Shown: positions 20,889 to 33,100 of the stretch, one piece after another
Numbering within the stretch: the stretch's first letter is position 1
How the letters are laid out: each line of letters starts with the position of its first letter
Source: Triatoma infestans
Taxonomy: Eukaryota; Arthropoda; Insecta; Hemiptera; Reduviidae
NCBI GenBank assembly: GCA_011037195.1
Contig: JAAEAF010000217.1
Span: 186,001-250,000 of the forward strand
DNA: 64,000 bases
Direction: 5' to 3'
Made by a program: the position numbers and the translations under genes
Notes under the pieces: model-generated
The model's input: only the letters and a program-made list of their open reading frames with translations
Databases searched by the model: none
What the model was told of the DNA's origin: nothing

Positions 20889-21406
20889 ATCAGTTTATTT
20901 AACGTAAATAAATCATTTATTGATATCAAAACTTATTTATTATTAGTTTGTTGACTTCCGCTTATTTTAAATAATATTTAATTAGAAAGATCAATAAGTT
21001 CATGTTTATTTATCATTATAGGCTGACAGTGAAAAGATAAACAAACTAACTAATAACGTTTGCTATTAAAACAGATATATATACGTATGTAATATATACA
21101 CGCTAAATTATTAGTGGCACCCATAGGAATTAATATAATTAGAGAAGTCTGGCAAAACAAAAAAAAGGTAGTAAAACATCCAATGGGAATTAAGTGATAG
21201 ATTGCATTCATTGTGGAATATGAAACCACGCAGAAATATTGGCCTGATTAATAAATTCTGTGCAGTTTTTTTTTTTGGTTAAATGTGAACCTCAAAAAAC
21301 GTACCTTAACATCTCAGTGTAAATATTGTTATCGTATAATGAATTTAGAGGAGGTGAACTGTTCAAATTCATCGATTTTTTTTTCAATAATTCATAATAA
21401 AAAAAA
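20889..21406. other. Unassigned AT-rich stretch
   Basis: No recognisable feature between two element E copies in the same orientation. Confidence 0.35.
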
Positions 21407-22208
21407 CTGGTGCGAAACACTCACACAACTTTCTCTTACTCCAGTTTTCAAAACTGTAATTGACAAATTTTATAGTTAGTATAACAAATTTCATGGAATT
21501 CGTCAGTATTTTTATGGAGAATACCGCAAAAATTGAAAATTTTTACAGTAAAAGCGCACTTCCTGTTTACTAATTTCTTTTAAACTCGGAATTTTGGCAA
21601 TCTATTTATTTCTAATTAATTTTGTTTGGATGGTAGATTTGTATAATCAACTACGATAACACTTTAGAGAAAAACATAACCCCCACCCCTCTCCCAAAAA
21701 CCTCCCCTTTAATGACTTTACCAGAAGAAATATTACAAATAAAAGTTGTAGCTGTTTATATGTGTATTTCACATTCCAAGATTAAAGAAAAATTGGAGTC
21801 GTTTTAGAGAAAATACATAGAAAATTGAAAAATACTTCCTCTAAAAAACTCACATTAATATTATTTAAATGACAGAATTGTTTAATAAACTGAAATAGTA
21901 CTTTAGAGGAAAATCTAACCCCACCCTTCCCCCAAAAGTGCACTTAAATGAATTTTTGCTAGAGAAAAGTTTCAAATAAAAGTTGTAGGTTTTTGTATGT
22001 ATTGTAGGCAACGGAAGTTTGATGAAAATCGTCGGACCCATTTTTCGAGGAAATCCCGAAAAAGTGAAAAAAAAAAACCATTCAGTAAAGTGATACTTCC
22101 GGTTGAGGAATTTTAACATATGACCGACTGTTAAATCCCATGATGATACCTAAACAGAATATCACGTATAAACATTCTACGATTTTTCGTTTTTGAGCTG
22201 GGCTGTTC

Positions 22209-22239
<31 letters not shown>

Positions 22240-22371
22240 GACCATTTTTTGAGATAAACCATTTTATTGGTCTCAGGGGACCTCAAAACGGATATTTCCG
22301 GTGAAAACTCGATATTGAAAATTTGACACGATTACAATACTTCCTCTTACTAGGAGTAAGAGAAAGTAAAA
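21407..22371 (+). repeat. Element E, copy 6
   Basis: From CTGGTGCGAAACACTCACAC to GGAGTAAGAGAAAGT. Full length but missing part of the junction between modules (around 21838). CA tract near 22214-22240. Confidence 0.87.
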
Positions 22372-22774
22372 AAATATATATACTTATAAATATATATTTT
22401 GTTTTGTATACAAATACTAGGTATGTCTTTATAAGGGAACTTATTTTATTTATTAAGTTTAAGTGAATTCCTTTATTTCTCTATTTCGGTAGTTCCTCTA
22501 TACTTTCTCCAACGGATACGTTTCATTTAATACTTTTTATTTGTTTACCTACTTATTCAAATTATGATACATATTTTATTTATACGTAAGATATAGGTAT
22601 AATATTACACAATAACCTCCGGCCGACGGTTTTCTATTACCGTAGAATTCTTTTATCTTTTTGTTACAATTTTGTATAAATAAGTAGAAGAAAAAGTTTT
22701 TTTTTTTTTTTTTTAATTATAAAATTCTTAGAAATATACAGAAAAAGAACAATATAACATTTTATTTACCATGT

Positions 22775-23225
22775 AATAGGATCCGAAGAGCAGAGAGAAA
22801 CACAAAATTGAGAATCTCACTCGCTACTTAGGTCAGACAAGAGTGGGAGACTCTTGTAATAGGATCCGAAGAGAGGGATCTAAAGCAGAGAGAGAGAGAC
22901 ACACACACATAAATTGACAGTCTCACTCACTAGTTTAGGCCAGACTAAGAGTGGGAGAATAATATAATAGGTATGAGAAGGAGAGAAATTGGAATTTATG
23001 AGATAAATAAACTGGAAGTATAGCTGAACCACTGATATAATTAGGAAAGTAACACAAACTGCCTGGACTTTACACGAATATATAAAGTGGTAGTGAGAGA
23101 TTTAGTGTGAGTAAGAAGAAAAAGTTGTTGAAGCGTTGTGACTGCTGTATGAACTGTTGCAAGACTCCTGAAAGACTCCCCAGTATAGCTAACGCAGCTG
23201 TATTTAAACAGTTTTAAACATATAC
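22775..23225. repeat. Element D, LTR-like repeat in inverted halves
   Basis: TGTAATAGGATCCGAAGAG occurs at about 22774 and again near 22852, followed by AAATTGA(C/G)A(A/G)TCTCACTC and GACTAAGAGTGGGAGA; these run antiparallel to 61735-62350. From about 23040 the orientation flips: ACACAAACTGCCTGGACTTT, GTTGAAGCGTTGTGACTGCTG and AACGCAGCTGTAT run parallel to 62060-62210. The TGTA...TACA ends and AT-rich body suggest LTR fragments. No coding part was found. Confidence 0.6.
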
Positions 23226-23704
23226 ATATATGATACAGATTCCTCTCTTTTGACATAGGATTTGTCTATGCTTTTATTCAATTTATATATTCCCTTTCAG
23301 CTTTAGTTTCAAGAATTTAAGTTCTTTTAGTTGTAAAATATTCATAGCCATAGTTAAATTATAAACGTTATTTAAAAATGAGAGAATTTTAATAGATTAT
23401 TTTCTAGGATCTAGGTTAGTATGTGAAAACTTTTTATTTATTTAAAATGGGATAAATAATTTGAATGAAAAAAAAAGAAGGTTGTAATAGAAGTTTAAAT
23501 CACTATACCGAAATTAGTAACAAACCATTAATTACCACCACAGTGTATAAAAGTAAAAAAGAGAAAGTTGTTTAAATAAAAGTAATTATAAAAGTAAATA
23601 ATAGAACGTAATTTTATGCTTTACACTGTTAACTATAAAACAAATAAATTAGTCGAACAAGAATTAAAAAAAACTGTTGTGATTTAGTAATAGTAATAAG
23701 TAGT

Positions 23705-24560
23705 ATTCGCTCTGGATACGGAGCACTGCTCTACACGGAATACACATCAGACACACACTTACACTTTGTACAAATGCAGATGACACAGCCATACTAGCCG
23801 CCAGTAAAATTCAACGTCAGCATTATACAAATTATAGGCAATAGAAGTTTGGGCACAAAAGTGGCGAATTAAAATGAACACTCAAAAATGCCAACATGCC
23901 ATGTTTATTCTCCGTCGGGACCCCCTGCCACTTGTTTATTTCAAACAGCGTTACTCTACCTGTTACAGATCTGGTGCGCTATCTTGGACTCTTTAATAGA
24001 CAAGCGACTCCCATGGAACCCACACAAAAGACAAGCAACAGATTAAACGTTCCAAACTTCTTTACAGACTTCTTTGGAAGACGATCTCTAAATTGCCTAC
24101 AGAATTGGAAAGACTTATATAAATTACGGTTCTCAAACTTATGTGGACTAAAGGGATTAGAACTGTGGGGTTCAGTCAAAGTTACAAACATATGAACTAT
24201 AAGGTCATTTTAATTCAAACTACTTCAACAAATAGTTTAGGCGCCCTAGTATGTCACAAATTTCACTCTCCATAAAGAGCTCAACATGCCTTACGAAGAA
24301 CAACTTTGCTAAGACAAAATATCTCAAAATACCATACCACTCTCTCTCATTGCTCTAATCCATTTGTACAATCTCTAGCCTCTACTAATATCCCTAACAA
24401 TCCTCCTCGCCGTTTGAATCATCTAAGGCCCAGAGATTTCCTTCGGAATTGATCAAGCATCACTAAGGCATTCTGTAGAGAGCACTACCATTAAGTAGTT
24501 TCTCTCCTCCTGCTCTTCACATCAAGATATCTCTCATCTCATCCTATCTATTTATGGTAT
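23705..24560 (+). pseudogene. Jockey-like LINE fragment, palm to C-terminus
   Basis: Frame-shifted translation gives FVQMQMTQPY/YADDTAILA-type sequence (TNADDTAILAA in the correct frame), KWRIKMNTQKCQH, ITLPVTDLVRYLGLF, RQATPMEPTQK, LYKLRFSNLCGLKGLELWGS and a C-terminal PPRRLNHLRPRDF near 24400-24440. It is interrupted by stops. Here the catalytic ADD triplet survives, but the frame does not. Confidence 0.72.
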
Positions 24561-24599
24561 ATATACTTATAGTATACCTTATAGTACTTATAGTATACT

Positions 24600-24632
24600 T
24601 ATGGTGTGTATATATATATATATATATATATT
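24600..24632. repeat. (TA)n microsatellite
   Basis: TA tract preceded by a degenerate run of TATAGTATACTTA repeats. Confidence 0.85.
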
Positions 24633-24639
24633 TTCATGC

Positions 24640-25266
24640 TTTATTTACAAAACTCCAGGAGTATCAGCTTTAACAGCTATAACCTCCTAAAGGTAAATGT
24701 ATACAATTTTTTAAACTCTAATATATAATGGTTTGGGAAAAATTAAAAAAACAAGTTAGCGGCCGATTCTTTATAGCAGAGCACTCCTCATTCTCCTGTG
24801 CCTGAGCACAACCCAAGTCATAGTCCACTATCACTCAGCAAAGTTGATTAGTGCTTAAATTGCACCTGTCAAATAAACTTCTCTATGGCGACTCTGATAC
24901 ATTCTTGAACATAGTCGATGTTCGTAGAAACATGCAAGTCTAGGATTCAGGTATACCTGGGTCAGGAAGTTACCAATCTGAGGAACTTATTTTGCATCAC
25001 CTGCAGCGAGGTGTTACTGGATCGACATGCCAGGCTCCACGAGGGACGGGCATATAGTAACATTGGTCTAACTACTGTCTTATAGAGTAAAAGCTTAATC
25101 TCTTGGAGAGCCTAGGCTCCCTACAAAACAAGGGAAATGACTCCCGAATTCCGCCTTTCCCCTATTGATTCTATCTCTTATGTGGTTAGTAAAGGTGAGC
25201 CTCCGGTCGAGAACCACGGCTAGATAGTGGTAGACCAAGGTATCGGCTGACTCCGAATTGTATATA
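24640..25266 (-). pseudogene. R1/jockey-type LINE fragment, reverse transcriptase thumb
   Basis: The minus strand translates, across frameshifts, to VVLDRRLTFTNHIRDRINRG, KAFTLYKTVVRPMLLYARPS, WSLACRSSNTSLQVMQNKFL and RLVTSLPRYT, then NIDYVQECI. This is the thumb region and C-terminal helix of a LINE reverse transcriptase (LDRRLTF, LYA.PSW and LQ..QNK.LR motifs), distinct from the other jockey-like pieces here. Upstream coding sequence is cut off by the mariner insertion site region. Confidence 0.6.
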
Positions 25267-25268
25267 TA

Positions 25269-26095
25269 CGAGAGTCATTCAATAAGTAACTAGACAAATC
25301 GCTGTAGCTCAAAAACGATTTATTTAATCAATACAAACTTTGGCTACTTTTCAACATATTCCCCAGCAACATTTATACCCTTGTCCCATCGTTCTTCTAA
25401 TTTGTGTATGCCTCTGGCATAAAATTCTTTGGATTGTTCTCGAAGCCACTTTTGCAACTGATTTTTACCTTCATCATTAGATTGAAGGGGTCCAAACAAA
25501 TGGAAATCCGAGGGGCCGTGGTCGGGGCTGAAGGAAGATCGTTCTTTTAACTTGGAACCCATCTCGCACAAGTTTGCTTAATGTACTGCAGCTTATTCTG
25601 AATAATGTTATGGACAGTTTCAACACTCACGTGCACATTTTCAACTATCGGTTCAACAGTAATTCGCCTGTTGTCCTGAATTAACGCGTTAATGCAAGAT
25701 TCGAGGGAGGAAGTCGAAACTTCAACCGGTCGTCCATTTCGTTGCTCGTCACAGACACTTATACGGCCACTTTTAAACTGTTCTACCCATTTGCAAACGT
25801 TCGAACGATTCAAACAATTATTACCGTACACTTCCAACATTCTTTCGTGGATTTGATCCCCTCTACAACTTAAAATCTAATCACAGAGCGTTTTTCTTCC
25901 AAGGTGCAATTCTCCAGCGGACTCACCATTGTTAACTGAATGCATTTGAGGTTATGCTTACCAAATACTCTCGAACTGCTGTTGAGAAATTAAGTAAAAG
26001 GATGCAAACTTGACGCACTAAAACTATTGTATTGATTAAACAAAACGTTTCTGAGCTACAGCGATTTGTCAAAGTTATTTATTGAATGATCCTCG
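25269..26095 (-). mobile_element. mariner-family DNA transposon, internally deleted (827 bp)
   Basis: TA dinucleotides at 25267-25268 and 26096-26097. Inverted ends of about 43 bp start CGAG(A/G)(G/A)TCATTCAATAA and continue to GCTGTAGCTCA. Established: mariner elements are about 1.3 kb with roughly 28-bp or longer terminal inverted repeats and a TA target. This one retains only the start and end of the transposase gene. Confidence 0.9.
25344..25840 (-). pseudogene. mariner transposase remnant with central deletion
   Basis: The N-terminal half (25547-25840) contains the helix-turn-helix DNA-binding domain: NVCKWVEQFKSGR, DEQRNGRPVEVST, then INALIQDNRRITVEPIVENV and VSVETVHNIIQNKL. It joins almost directly to the C-terminal catalytic end (25344-25571) with HGPSDFHLFGPL, the box carrying the third catalytic Asp (D34D type), followed by LQKWLREQSKEFYARGIHKL and RWDKGINVAGEYVE. 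The first two catalytic Asp residues lie in the deleted part and the frame is also shifted, so it is inactive. Confidence 0.9.
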
Positions 26096-26099
26096 TATA

Positions 26100-27119
26100 T
26101 TACTATACAGATTGTAAATGTCTAAATAAAATATAAAAAATACACATCGTTTAGCCAAAACGCTTGGCAATTAATAAACTGACTATTTCATCAAGTCACA
26201 CATTAAATATACACCACACTCTAGCTCCAGACTATTATAGCTCAATAACGAAAACTTTTTGCCATAGTTAAAAAATGTTGAAACAAATTTTACTTACTTT
26301 TACTTATCCCTAAAAAGGCAAAAGAACGAAACAAGAAGCACGAATAACCATAAAAAAAAAATAATAATAAAAAAATCATGAAACGGATGTAAAAATATAA
26401 ATCATGCATGGTAAAATTAATGCCTGATAAATGGACTAGTTGACGTCACATTTTAGCTGCCCACTGACCAAACATTTCTAAAAATAATCAAATTTTGTTT
26501 TACGGTTCGTTTATTTTATTTAGTGTAAAAAAAAAAAAAAAACAAACTTATCGAGCAGAATTATTTTTCCCTTTATATTCTTCAAAAAGGGGGGGGGGGG
26601 TGAGAAAGAGATATAAAATTAAAATAGTGTTGTTTTAGTGTGTAAGGTTTTGATGACAAAAAATAATTGTTTTTGTTTTAATATTATTAGTAACAAAAAA
26701 ATTATCGTATATATATTTTTACTTTCTCATACATCTGTGAGTAAAAATAATTGCGATCGTATATAAATATTTGAAATTGTTTATGCAACAGATTCTCCGA
26801 ACTCCTATTATGAACTTTTTTTTTTTTTTTTTAATCAAATGGTCTGTTTTTTTATATGCGTCTGTGTATTTAATGTGTAAACAAAATATTTCAAAAATGC
26901 GAAAAAATTAGGTGCACCCTAAATTTACACTGCTGTCCAGAAGAGAGTACATTATATAATGTGATGGGTGCAACAAATTATATCTATTTTATTTAAAGAA
27001 AATTACGATATAAAGAAAATGCAAGCTCGTTGGCAAAAAAGGGTACACGCAGGTCGAAGAATACAGTTACAGGAAGAGTTCATTAACCATGTTAGCATTG
27101 TCTCCCACTTCTTCTCATA
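26100..27119. other. Unassigned AT-rich stretch
   Basis: Contains a G-run (about 26589-26600) and several A/T tracts. No gene or repeat recognised. Confidence 0.35.
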
Positions 27120-27490
27120 GGGGAAGATTTGAACGAACAATAGGGGAAGACATTCTTTCAAAAACAGCCTAAAACAGACACTCAAGCCAGAACACTTGCT
27201 TCAGGAATCGCTCTCTTAAACTCAGTGCCAGTGATAGTGATTTGTCTTTATTCTAGATAAACATCTGATTTATTAAGATATAGTTGTGATATTGTAAAGT
27301 ACTTAAATTTGCTTGAGAATAATATATTTATCCTAAAAACAGTGGTGCTCTCTTGATTATGTCTAATACTTCTCTCTTAAACATATACATATACTCACAA
27401 GCCCTTTTACTAAACCGCTCGTGCTACACCAACTACTACTACAAACACACAACAACTCAACACACCAATTACATTTCAACATCATGTAAA
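27120..27490 (+). mobile_element. LTR family C fragment
   Basis: TATAGTTGTGATATTGTAAAG, then GAATAATATATTTATCCTAA, AAACAGTGGTGCTCTC and CCGCTCGTGCTACACCAACT match the 3' two-thirds of the family C LTR (60584-61099, plus orientation). The right end, CACCAATTACATTTCAACA, corresponds to the LTR end CATTTCA near 27480. The left end is truncated or diverged. No internal retrotransposon sequence follows. Confidence 0.7.
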
Positions 27491-27544
27491 TGTGAATTTC
27501 CTGCACAGTCTGTGATGCAATGAATCCCCTAGGATTCAACGCCA

Positions 27545-27890
27545 ATGCTGGAACTCTCAGGGAATGAAAAAGGAGTTTTTAGGAGGTCGCATAGTTGGAT
27601 GATTGTCAGAATGGGTGGATGATGATAGGCCTTGTGCAGTGGGATTGGGATCAGTCTGTAGGTTATTATGTAAATTAAGGAAGCGGGAATGGATTAGCTC
27701 GTTAACAGAAGGAATTCTGAAATCTTTTTGGAGAGTTGGATTTGAGACATAATAGGGAGCGTTTACAATATGGCGAACGACTTTAGATTGAAAGGATTGG
27801 ATTCTCTGGATGTTGGATTGTTTCGCGGAGCCCCATAGTTCCTCAGATACTCCGTAGCTCCAGACAGATCTCAGCAATGTTTTATATAGT
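27545..27890 (-). pseudogene. Jockey-like LINE C-terminal fragment
   Basis: On the minus strand an open segment reads [20 protein letters not shown], then SAKQSNIQRIQSFQSKVVRH, IVNAPYYVSNPTLQKDFRIP and SVNELIHSRFLNLHNNLQTD, ending with a PPK motif. This is the same C-terminal block as in the other jockey-like copies, in better condition. The 5' end stops exactly where mitochondrial sequence begins (27891). Confidence 0.82.
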
Positions 27891-28160
27891 CATATTGGAC
27901 GAACTATTTATTATGGATCTTACAAGCTCATTATAACACGAATAATAGGAGTTATTATATTATTCGTCATCATAGGAACCGCCTTTCTAGGATATGTTCC
28001 CCTTGAGGACAAATATCCTTATGAGGAGCTACAGTTATTACCAACCTTCTATCTGCCATTCCATACCTAGGAAATGAACTTGTAAAATGACTACGAAAAG
28101 GATTTTCAGTACATAATGCAACCTTAAAAGAGCAGTCTTCGTAATTGTCCATAAAGTCTA
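27891..28160 (+). pseudogene. CYTB: Nuclear copy of mitochondrial cytochrome b fragment (NUMT)
   Basis: The plus strand encodes [13 protein letters not shown], then a membrane helix ending GTAFLGYV. After one frameshift near 28000 it continues [29 protein letters not shown], then KGFSVHNATL. The first part carries the YYGS and [21 protein letters not shown] region of cytochrome b, including the heme-binding loop neighbourhood. Two in-frame TGA codons fall where cytochrome b has Trp, and ATA falls at Met positions, as in the invertebrate mitochondrial code. The single-base loss and lack of the rest of the gene show it is a transferred, dead copy. It corresponds to roughly codons 105-185 of about 378. 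Confidence 0.92.
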
Positions 28161-28287
28161 TTTAATTCTTGTCTTTTCAGTCTCATATGAGGATTCCATG
28201 TAGGTCGACTGGAGTTTGAAATTTAAAGCCAAATAAAATTCCGTTAAATTACTTGAAAACAATTTTTTCAAAAAAAAAATAAAAAAT

Positions 28288-29297
28288 CTGGTGTGAAACA
28301 CTCAAACAACTTTCTCTTACTCCAGTTCTCAAAATTATAATTGACAAATTTTAGTTTGTAACCAAAAATTTAATGAAATTCGTTGAAATCTAAAAAAAGC
28401 TGTCCAGTAAAAGCGCACTTCCGGTTTACTAATTTTCTTGAAACTCGGAATTTTGGCCATTTATTTATTTCTAATTAATTTTGTTTGGATGATAGAATTG
28501 TATAATGAACTATGATAGCACTTTAGAGAAAAAGATAACCCCACCCCTCCTCCAAAAGTGCCCTTAAATGAATTTTTCCAGAGAAATGTTTCAAACAAAA
28601 GTTGTAGATCTTTGTATGTTTAGTTTATATAAGTAGTTTCAAGAAAATCGTCAGAGTCATTTTTGAGAAAATCGCGAAAAATTGAAAAAAAAAATCATTT
28701 AGTAAAGTGGTAATGTAAACGCACTTCCGGTTATCCGATTTTTTTTTTTTCAAATTCGGAATTTAACAACATATTTATTTCTAATTAATCTTATTTAGAT
28801 GACAGAATTGTCTAATAAACTGAAATAGCATTTTAGATGAAAACCTAATCCCACCCTTCCACCAAAAGTGCCCTTAAATGTATTTTCCCGGAGAAACGTT
28901 TCAAATAAAAGTTGTAGCTCTTTGTTGGTGTAGTTGATATAATATATAAAATTTGGAAAAAATCGTCGGAGCCATTTTTGAGAAAAACGCAAAAAGTAAA
29001 AAAAAAAACGTCCTAGTAAAGTGGTACTTCCGGTTGAGGAATTTTGACAGATAACGTAGTGTAAGATCCCATGGTGATACCTGAACGGTATATCAAGTTT
29101 GAACTTTCTACGGTTTTTTGTTTTTTGAGCTATGCTGTTCACATACACACACACAAACAGGCCATTTGCTAAAAACCACTTTTTTTTGGGACTCAGGGGA
29201 TTCTCAAAACGGATATTTCCGGTGAAAACTCGATATTGAAAATTTTACACGATTACACAATACTTCCTCTTGCTAAAGGGGTAAGAGAAAGTAAAAA
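28288..29297 (+). repeat. Element E, copy 7
   Basis: From CTGGTGTGAAACACTCAAAC to GGGGTAAGAGAAAGT. Full length with both modules and a short CA tract near 29142-29155. The minus strand has a 119-codon open stretch (28795-29154); equivalent but differently broken stretches occur in other copies. Confidence 0.88.
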
Positions 29298-29738
29298 AAT
29301 TACGAACAAAAGTGATAGGTTTATATCTGTTGCAACTAGCAAGATTAAAGAAAATCGTTATAGTCATTTTCGAGAAAATCCCCCTCCTCTCACCCCAAAA
29401 AAGAACACGGAAAACCTCTTTTTATATAAAGTTACATTTCCAGTTAACCGATTTTCTTCAATTTTTTGGCACTCTAGCAAATGTATACGAGTATACAATA
29501 TTCGCCAAAAAAAACTCCCCAAAAATATCAATTTCCTTGCGAAAATGATTCAAATAAAAGTGTGCAGGAAGTTATACGAAGTTTAAAAAAAATATCTTTG
29601 TGGACGTTATGGTCTCAAAAAAAAAAAAAAAAATACAGTAAAGATTCAATGAATTTTGACCCTAAATCTTCGTGTCAGATTTTTGCACAACCAAAGTTTG
29701 AGTTTCTTGCGATTTTCGTTTGTGTGCGCGTGTGTGTA
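29298..29738 (+). repeat. Element E, diverged partial copy
   Basis: Recognisable by GAAAATCGTTATAGTCATTTTCGAG, by ATTTCCAGTTAACCG and by the ATCTTCGTGTCAGAT version of the 3' part seen at 15020 and 59210. It follows copy 7 head to tail and gives way to an inverted E copy. Confidence 0.55.
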
Positions 29739-29911
29739 GCTCAATATTGAAAAACTGTAGAAAGTCGAAACTTGATATTCCGTTTAGGTATCACCATGGG
29801 ATCTCACAGTACGTTATCTGTCAAAATTCCACAACCGGAAATACCACATTACAAGTTTTTTTTTTTTACTTTTTTTTGCGTTTTTCTCAAAAATGGCTCC
29901 AACGATTTTCT
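29739..29911 (-). repeat. Element E, copy 8, first piece
   Basis: Minus-strand 3' module: AACTTGATATTCCGTTTAGG, TCACCATGGGATCTCACAG and CCACAACCGGAAATACCAC. It stops at the LINE target duplication (29912-29925) and resumes at 35108. Confidence 0.85.
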
Positions 29912-30146
29912 TCAAACTTGGTATAGAATAGAATAGAATAGAATAGAATAGCTTTATTGGATAAATATTTGTACAATCATATTACAAAAATAAAATGCTA
30001 CTGAAAAAACAAAAGCATTTTCGGCTTGGTAATTACCGTCAGCCTAGAGTTGCTCAGAATATTTACATAACTTGGAAAATAAATAATAATAATAATAATA
30101 AAAAATAGGCAAAATTCAGCTAAAACATAGTATTTCTTCTGATTTA

Positions 30147-33100
30147 TTAGCTGTTGTATTCAGCAATGAGAAAGGCCCGATACTTATAAGCAGTAATGTG
30201 GTAATAATATAACTGTTTCCATCCTCCGCCATTCAACAGGAATATGACTTCGGAAAGCGTTAGATACTTTTTCCCCAGCCATTTTATTCTATATTCGGTC
30301 AGTACTGGACAGACACCCACATAGTGATACAAATCCTCCTGTTCTTCTCTATTACACAGGGCACATAGTCTCTGTTGCTCTAATCTAATTACATTGTTAT
30401 TTAGAGAGATTAATTGCCCACGTAATTTAAAGATCACTCTTATGAAGTTCAAGTTATTTGCGTCACTTATGTAGCGCCTGCCCTCTGGATCCAACATAAG
30501 ATCTTTATATAAATAATGAAATCTGGACTCATTTGCCCTCTCCACCATCGCACTCCGAAATTCTGTTTTAAGGTTAGCGAGAATGTCATCTAAGTTAATG
30601 TCATCATAATGTGAAAAAGTAACGCCATACTTGGTGCACAAATCAAGGTTATCCTTATGCCAATAAATATTATATTTAATTATTTCCTGTGCGAGGATTC
30701 TCGGCAATCTCGAATTCGGCATTGCAAACACTTTCTTTAAATAATTAAAATGAAGCTGCAAAGTGTAGAAGTAAATTGGCAGAAAACCAGACTCGAGGTA
30801 AGCTATATATCGAGGGGTATGGACGGGTAGTGAAAACAGTTTCTTTATAAAAAATAGATTTAACTTTTCTACTTCCTCGAAATTTTGATGGCCCCACACC
30901 TGACCTGCGTAACAAATAACTGAACGCACTGCGGCATTATATACTTCTAATTTTTTTGTAAGGGGAATTACATTTTCATTAATAAACTTTCTATAGGTGA
31001 TATTTATCGCCAACTTGGCCTTATGCAATTTATCCAAAAAGTGTGGTTTAAGATTTACGAGTGGGGTAAGACCAATACCCAGATAATTGTAAAAATTAAC
31101 AGTTTCCAGTCTTTTCCCTTCTAGGTACCATTTTTCATTATTTGCTAATCTCCCACCCTTCCGGAATACCATCACTTTGGATTTTGTTAAATTAACTGCA
31201 AGATTCCAAGTATTACAGTAACCCGCCAGCCTATTAACCATCATCTGCAGGACTTTTCGCTCAGGAGCTACCAAAACTAAATCATCAGCGTACATGAGAC
31301 AGCGGATATTCACACCCCCCATCCTAATACCACCTTCAATGAAATCATAGAAATCATTTATAAATAAAGAAAAAAGGCTAGGCGAGAGTAAACATCCCTG
31401 CCTCAACCCCACCGACGTAACAAATGCTTCCGATAGTCCTTTACTGGTCCAAACCGACGATTCTGTATTTTTGTATAAAGCCTGAAGGGCATTTATAAAT
31501 TTATTTGACACGCCTAATGCAAAAAGTTTATAAAATAATGCGTTTCTATCAGGCGAATCGAAGGCAGCCTTAAAATCAATGAAACAGCAGTACATTTTTT
31601 GTCTTTTTTTACGAGTTCGTAGTTTAATTAAACAGAGCAAATTAAAGATATTGTCTACCGTAGAATATCCGATCCGAAACCCCGCCTGACATTCATTTAA
31701 AACATTATTTTCCTCCATCCACTGTTGCAATCTCAACAATAGCAAACCAGAAAATAACTTGGCCATACAATCCATAAAAGATATTCCTCTGTAATTACTT
31801 ACAATGTTGGTTTCCCCTTTCTTAAACAGCGGAAAAATTATTGATTTTGAAAAGCTGTCTGGGATATTGGAACTATTGTAAATCAAATTAAAATAGTGCA
31901 AAAGTTTTTCCAAAAAAACATCCGGGCAATCTTTAAAGAATTCATATGGAATACGGTCGTATCCTGGGGCTTTACCATTCTTAGCCCTGTTCAACACTTG
32001 CTTTAGTTCTTGAAACTGAAAAGCTTTATCTAAAGTCTCATTCGAAATAAAGGGGGGAGCATACGAGATGGGCGAGGCCTGCACAGGAGGGTTCAACAAC
32101 TGATTGAAATAGTTAACCCATTGCTCACAGGTTATTCCTAGACCACCAATATATTTTCTATTTTTCACAATATTTATCAATTCCCAAAAACCTTTCGAGT
32201 CCTTAACTGTTCTAAATTTATCAACAATACTTAAATGAAATTCTCTTTTCTTATTCTGACACATTATCTTAAATTTTTGATTAGACTGTACATAAAGTTC
32301 TTTAATTAAATAACAATTAGTTTTCCTATATAAATTCAACAGATTAAAAGTTTTCTTTCTTAAAGCCACACACTGAAAATCAAACCATTTCTCTCTGAAC
32401 TGGCATTTAAACTTATTTTCAATTTGATTAGTATTCCCTAAGTACGATGCCCTCTTAATAATATTTACAAACAGATTTACACCTTCTTGTGGGTCATCCG
32501 GGATATCTATCTGCATGTCTTGCATTAAATTATTTAAATTATCCTTAAAATTTAAGGCATCATAACCAGTCCATTTAAGTTTTGGTAAGATTGGAAACAA
32601 GTTTTCTTTATAGGTTCTTTCCAAGTTTAAAGACAAATGCAGAGGCATATGATCAGAAAAGATTTCTGCTCTTACTTGAAAGTCCTTTACTAATGCTAAT
32701 ATACTCAAAGAGACGCTACATAAATCTATAACAGAGTTACCTCTTGGTCCTAAAAATGTAAATTCTCCTTTCCGATCACCTGGAGTTCTACCATTTAATA
32801 CTATCAACTCAAAGTCAGAACATAATTCAAGAAAGCGCTCTCCCTTACTGTTAATAATGGCATCCTTCGACTTTCTTTCGGAACTTAAATTTAACCCCAC
32901 AATATCCAGTTCCTCAGGAATGACTTGATTCTCAGAGATTCGCACATTACAGTCCCCAATTAAAATTAAATTTGCACTACCAACCTGACGAAACATGTTA
33001 CTGATTTTATCTAAATCCTCTTTCCATTCGTTAATTCGTATATAAACCGGAAGTAAATAAAAATTTAAATCCCGACCACTGTAATAAATAACAAATTGGT

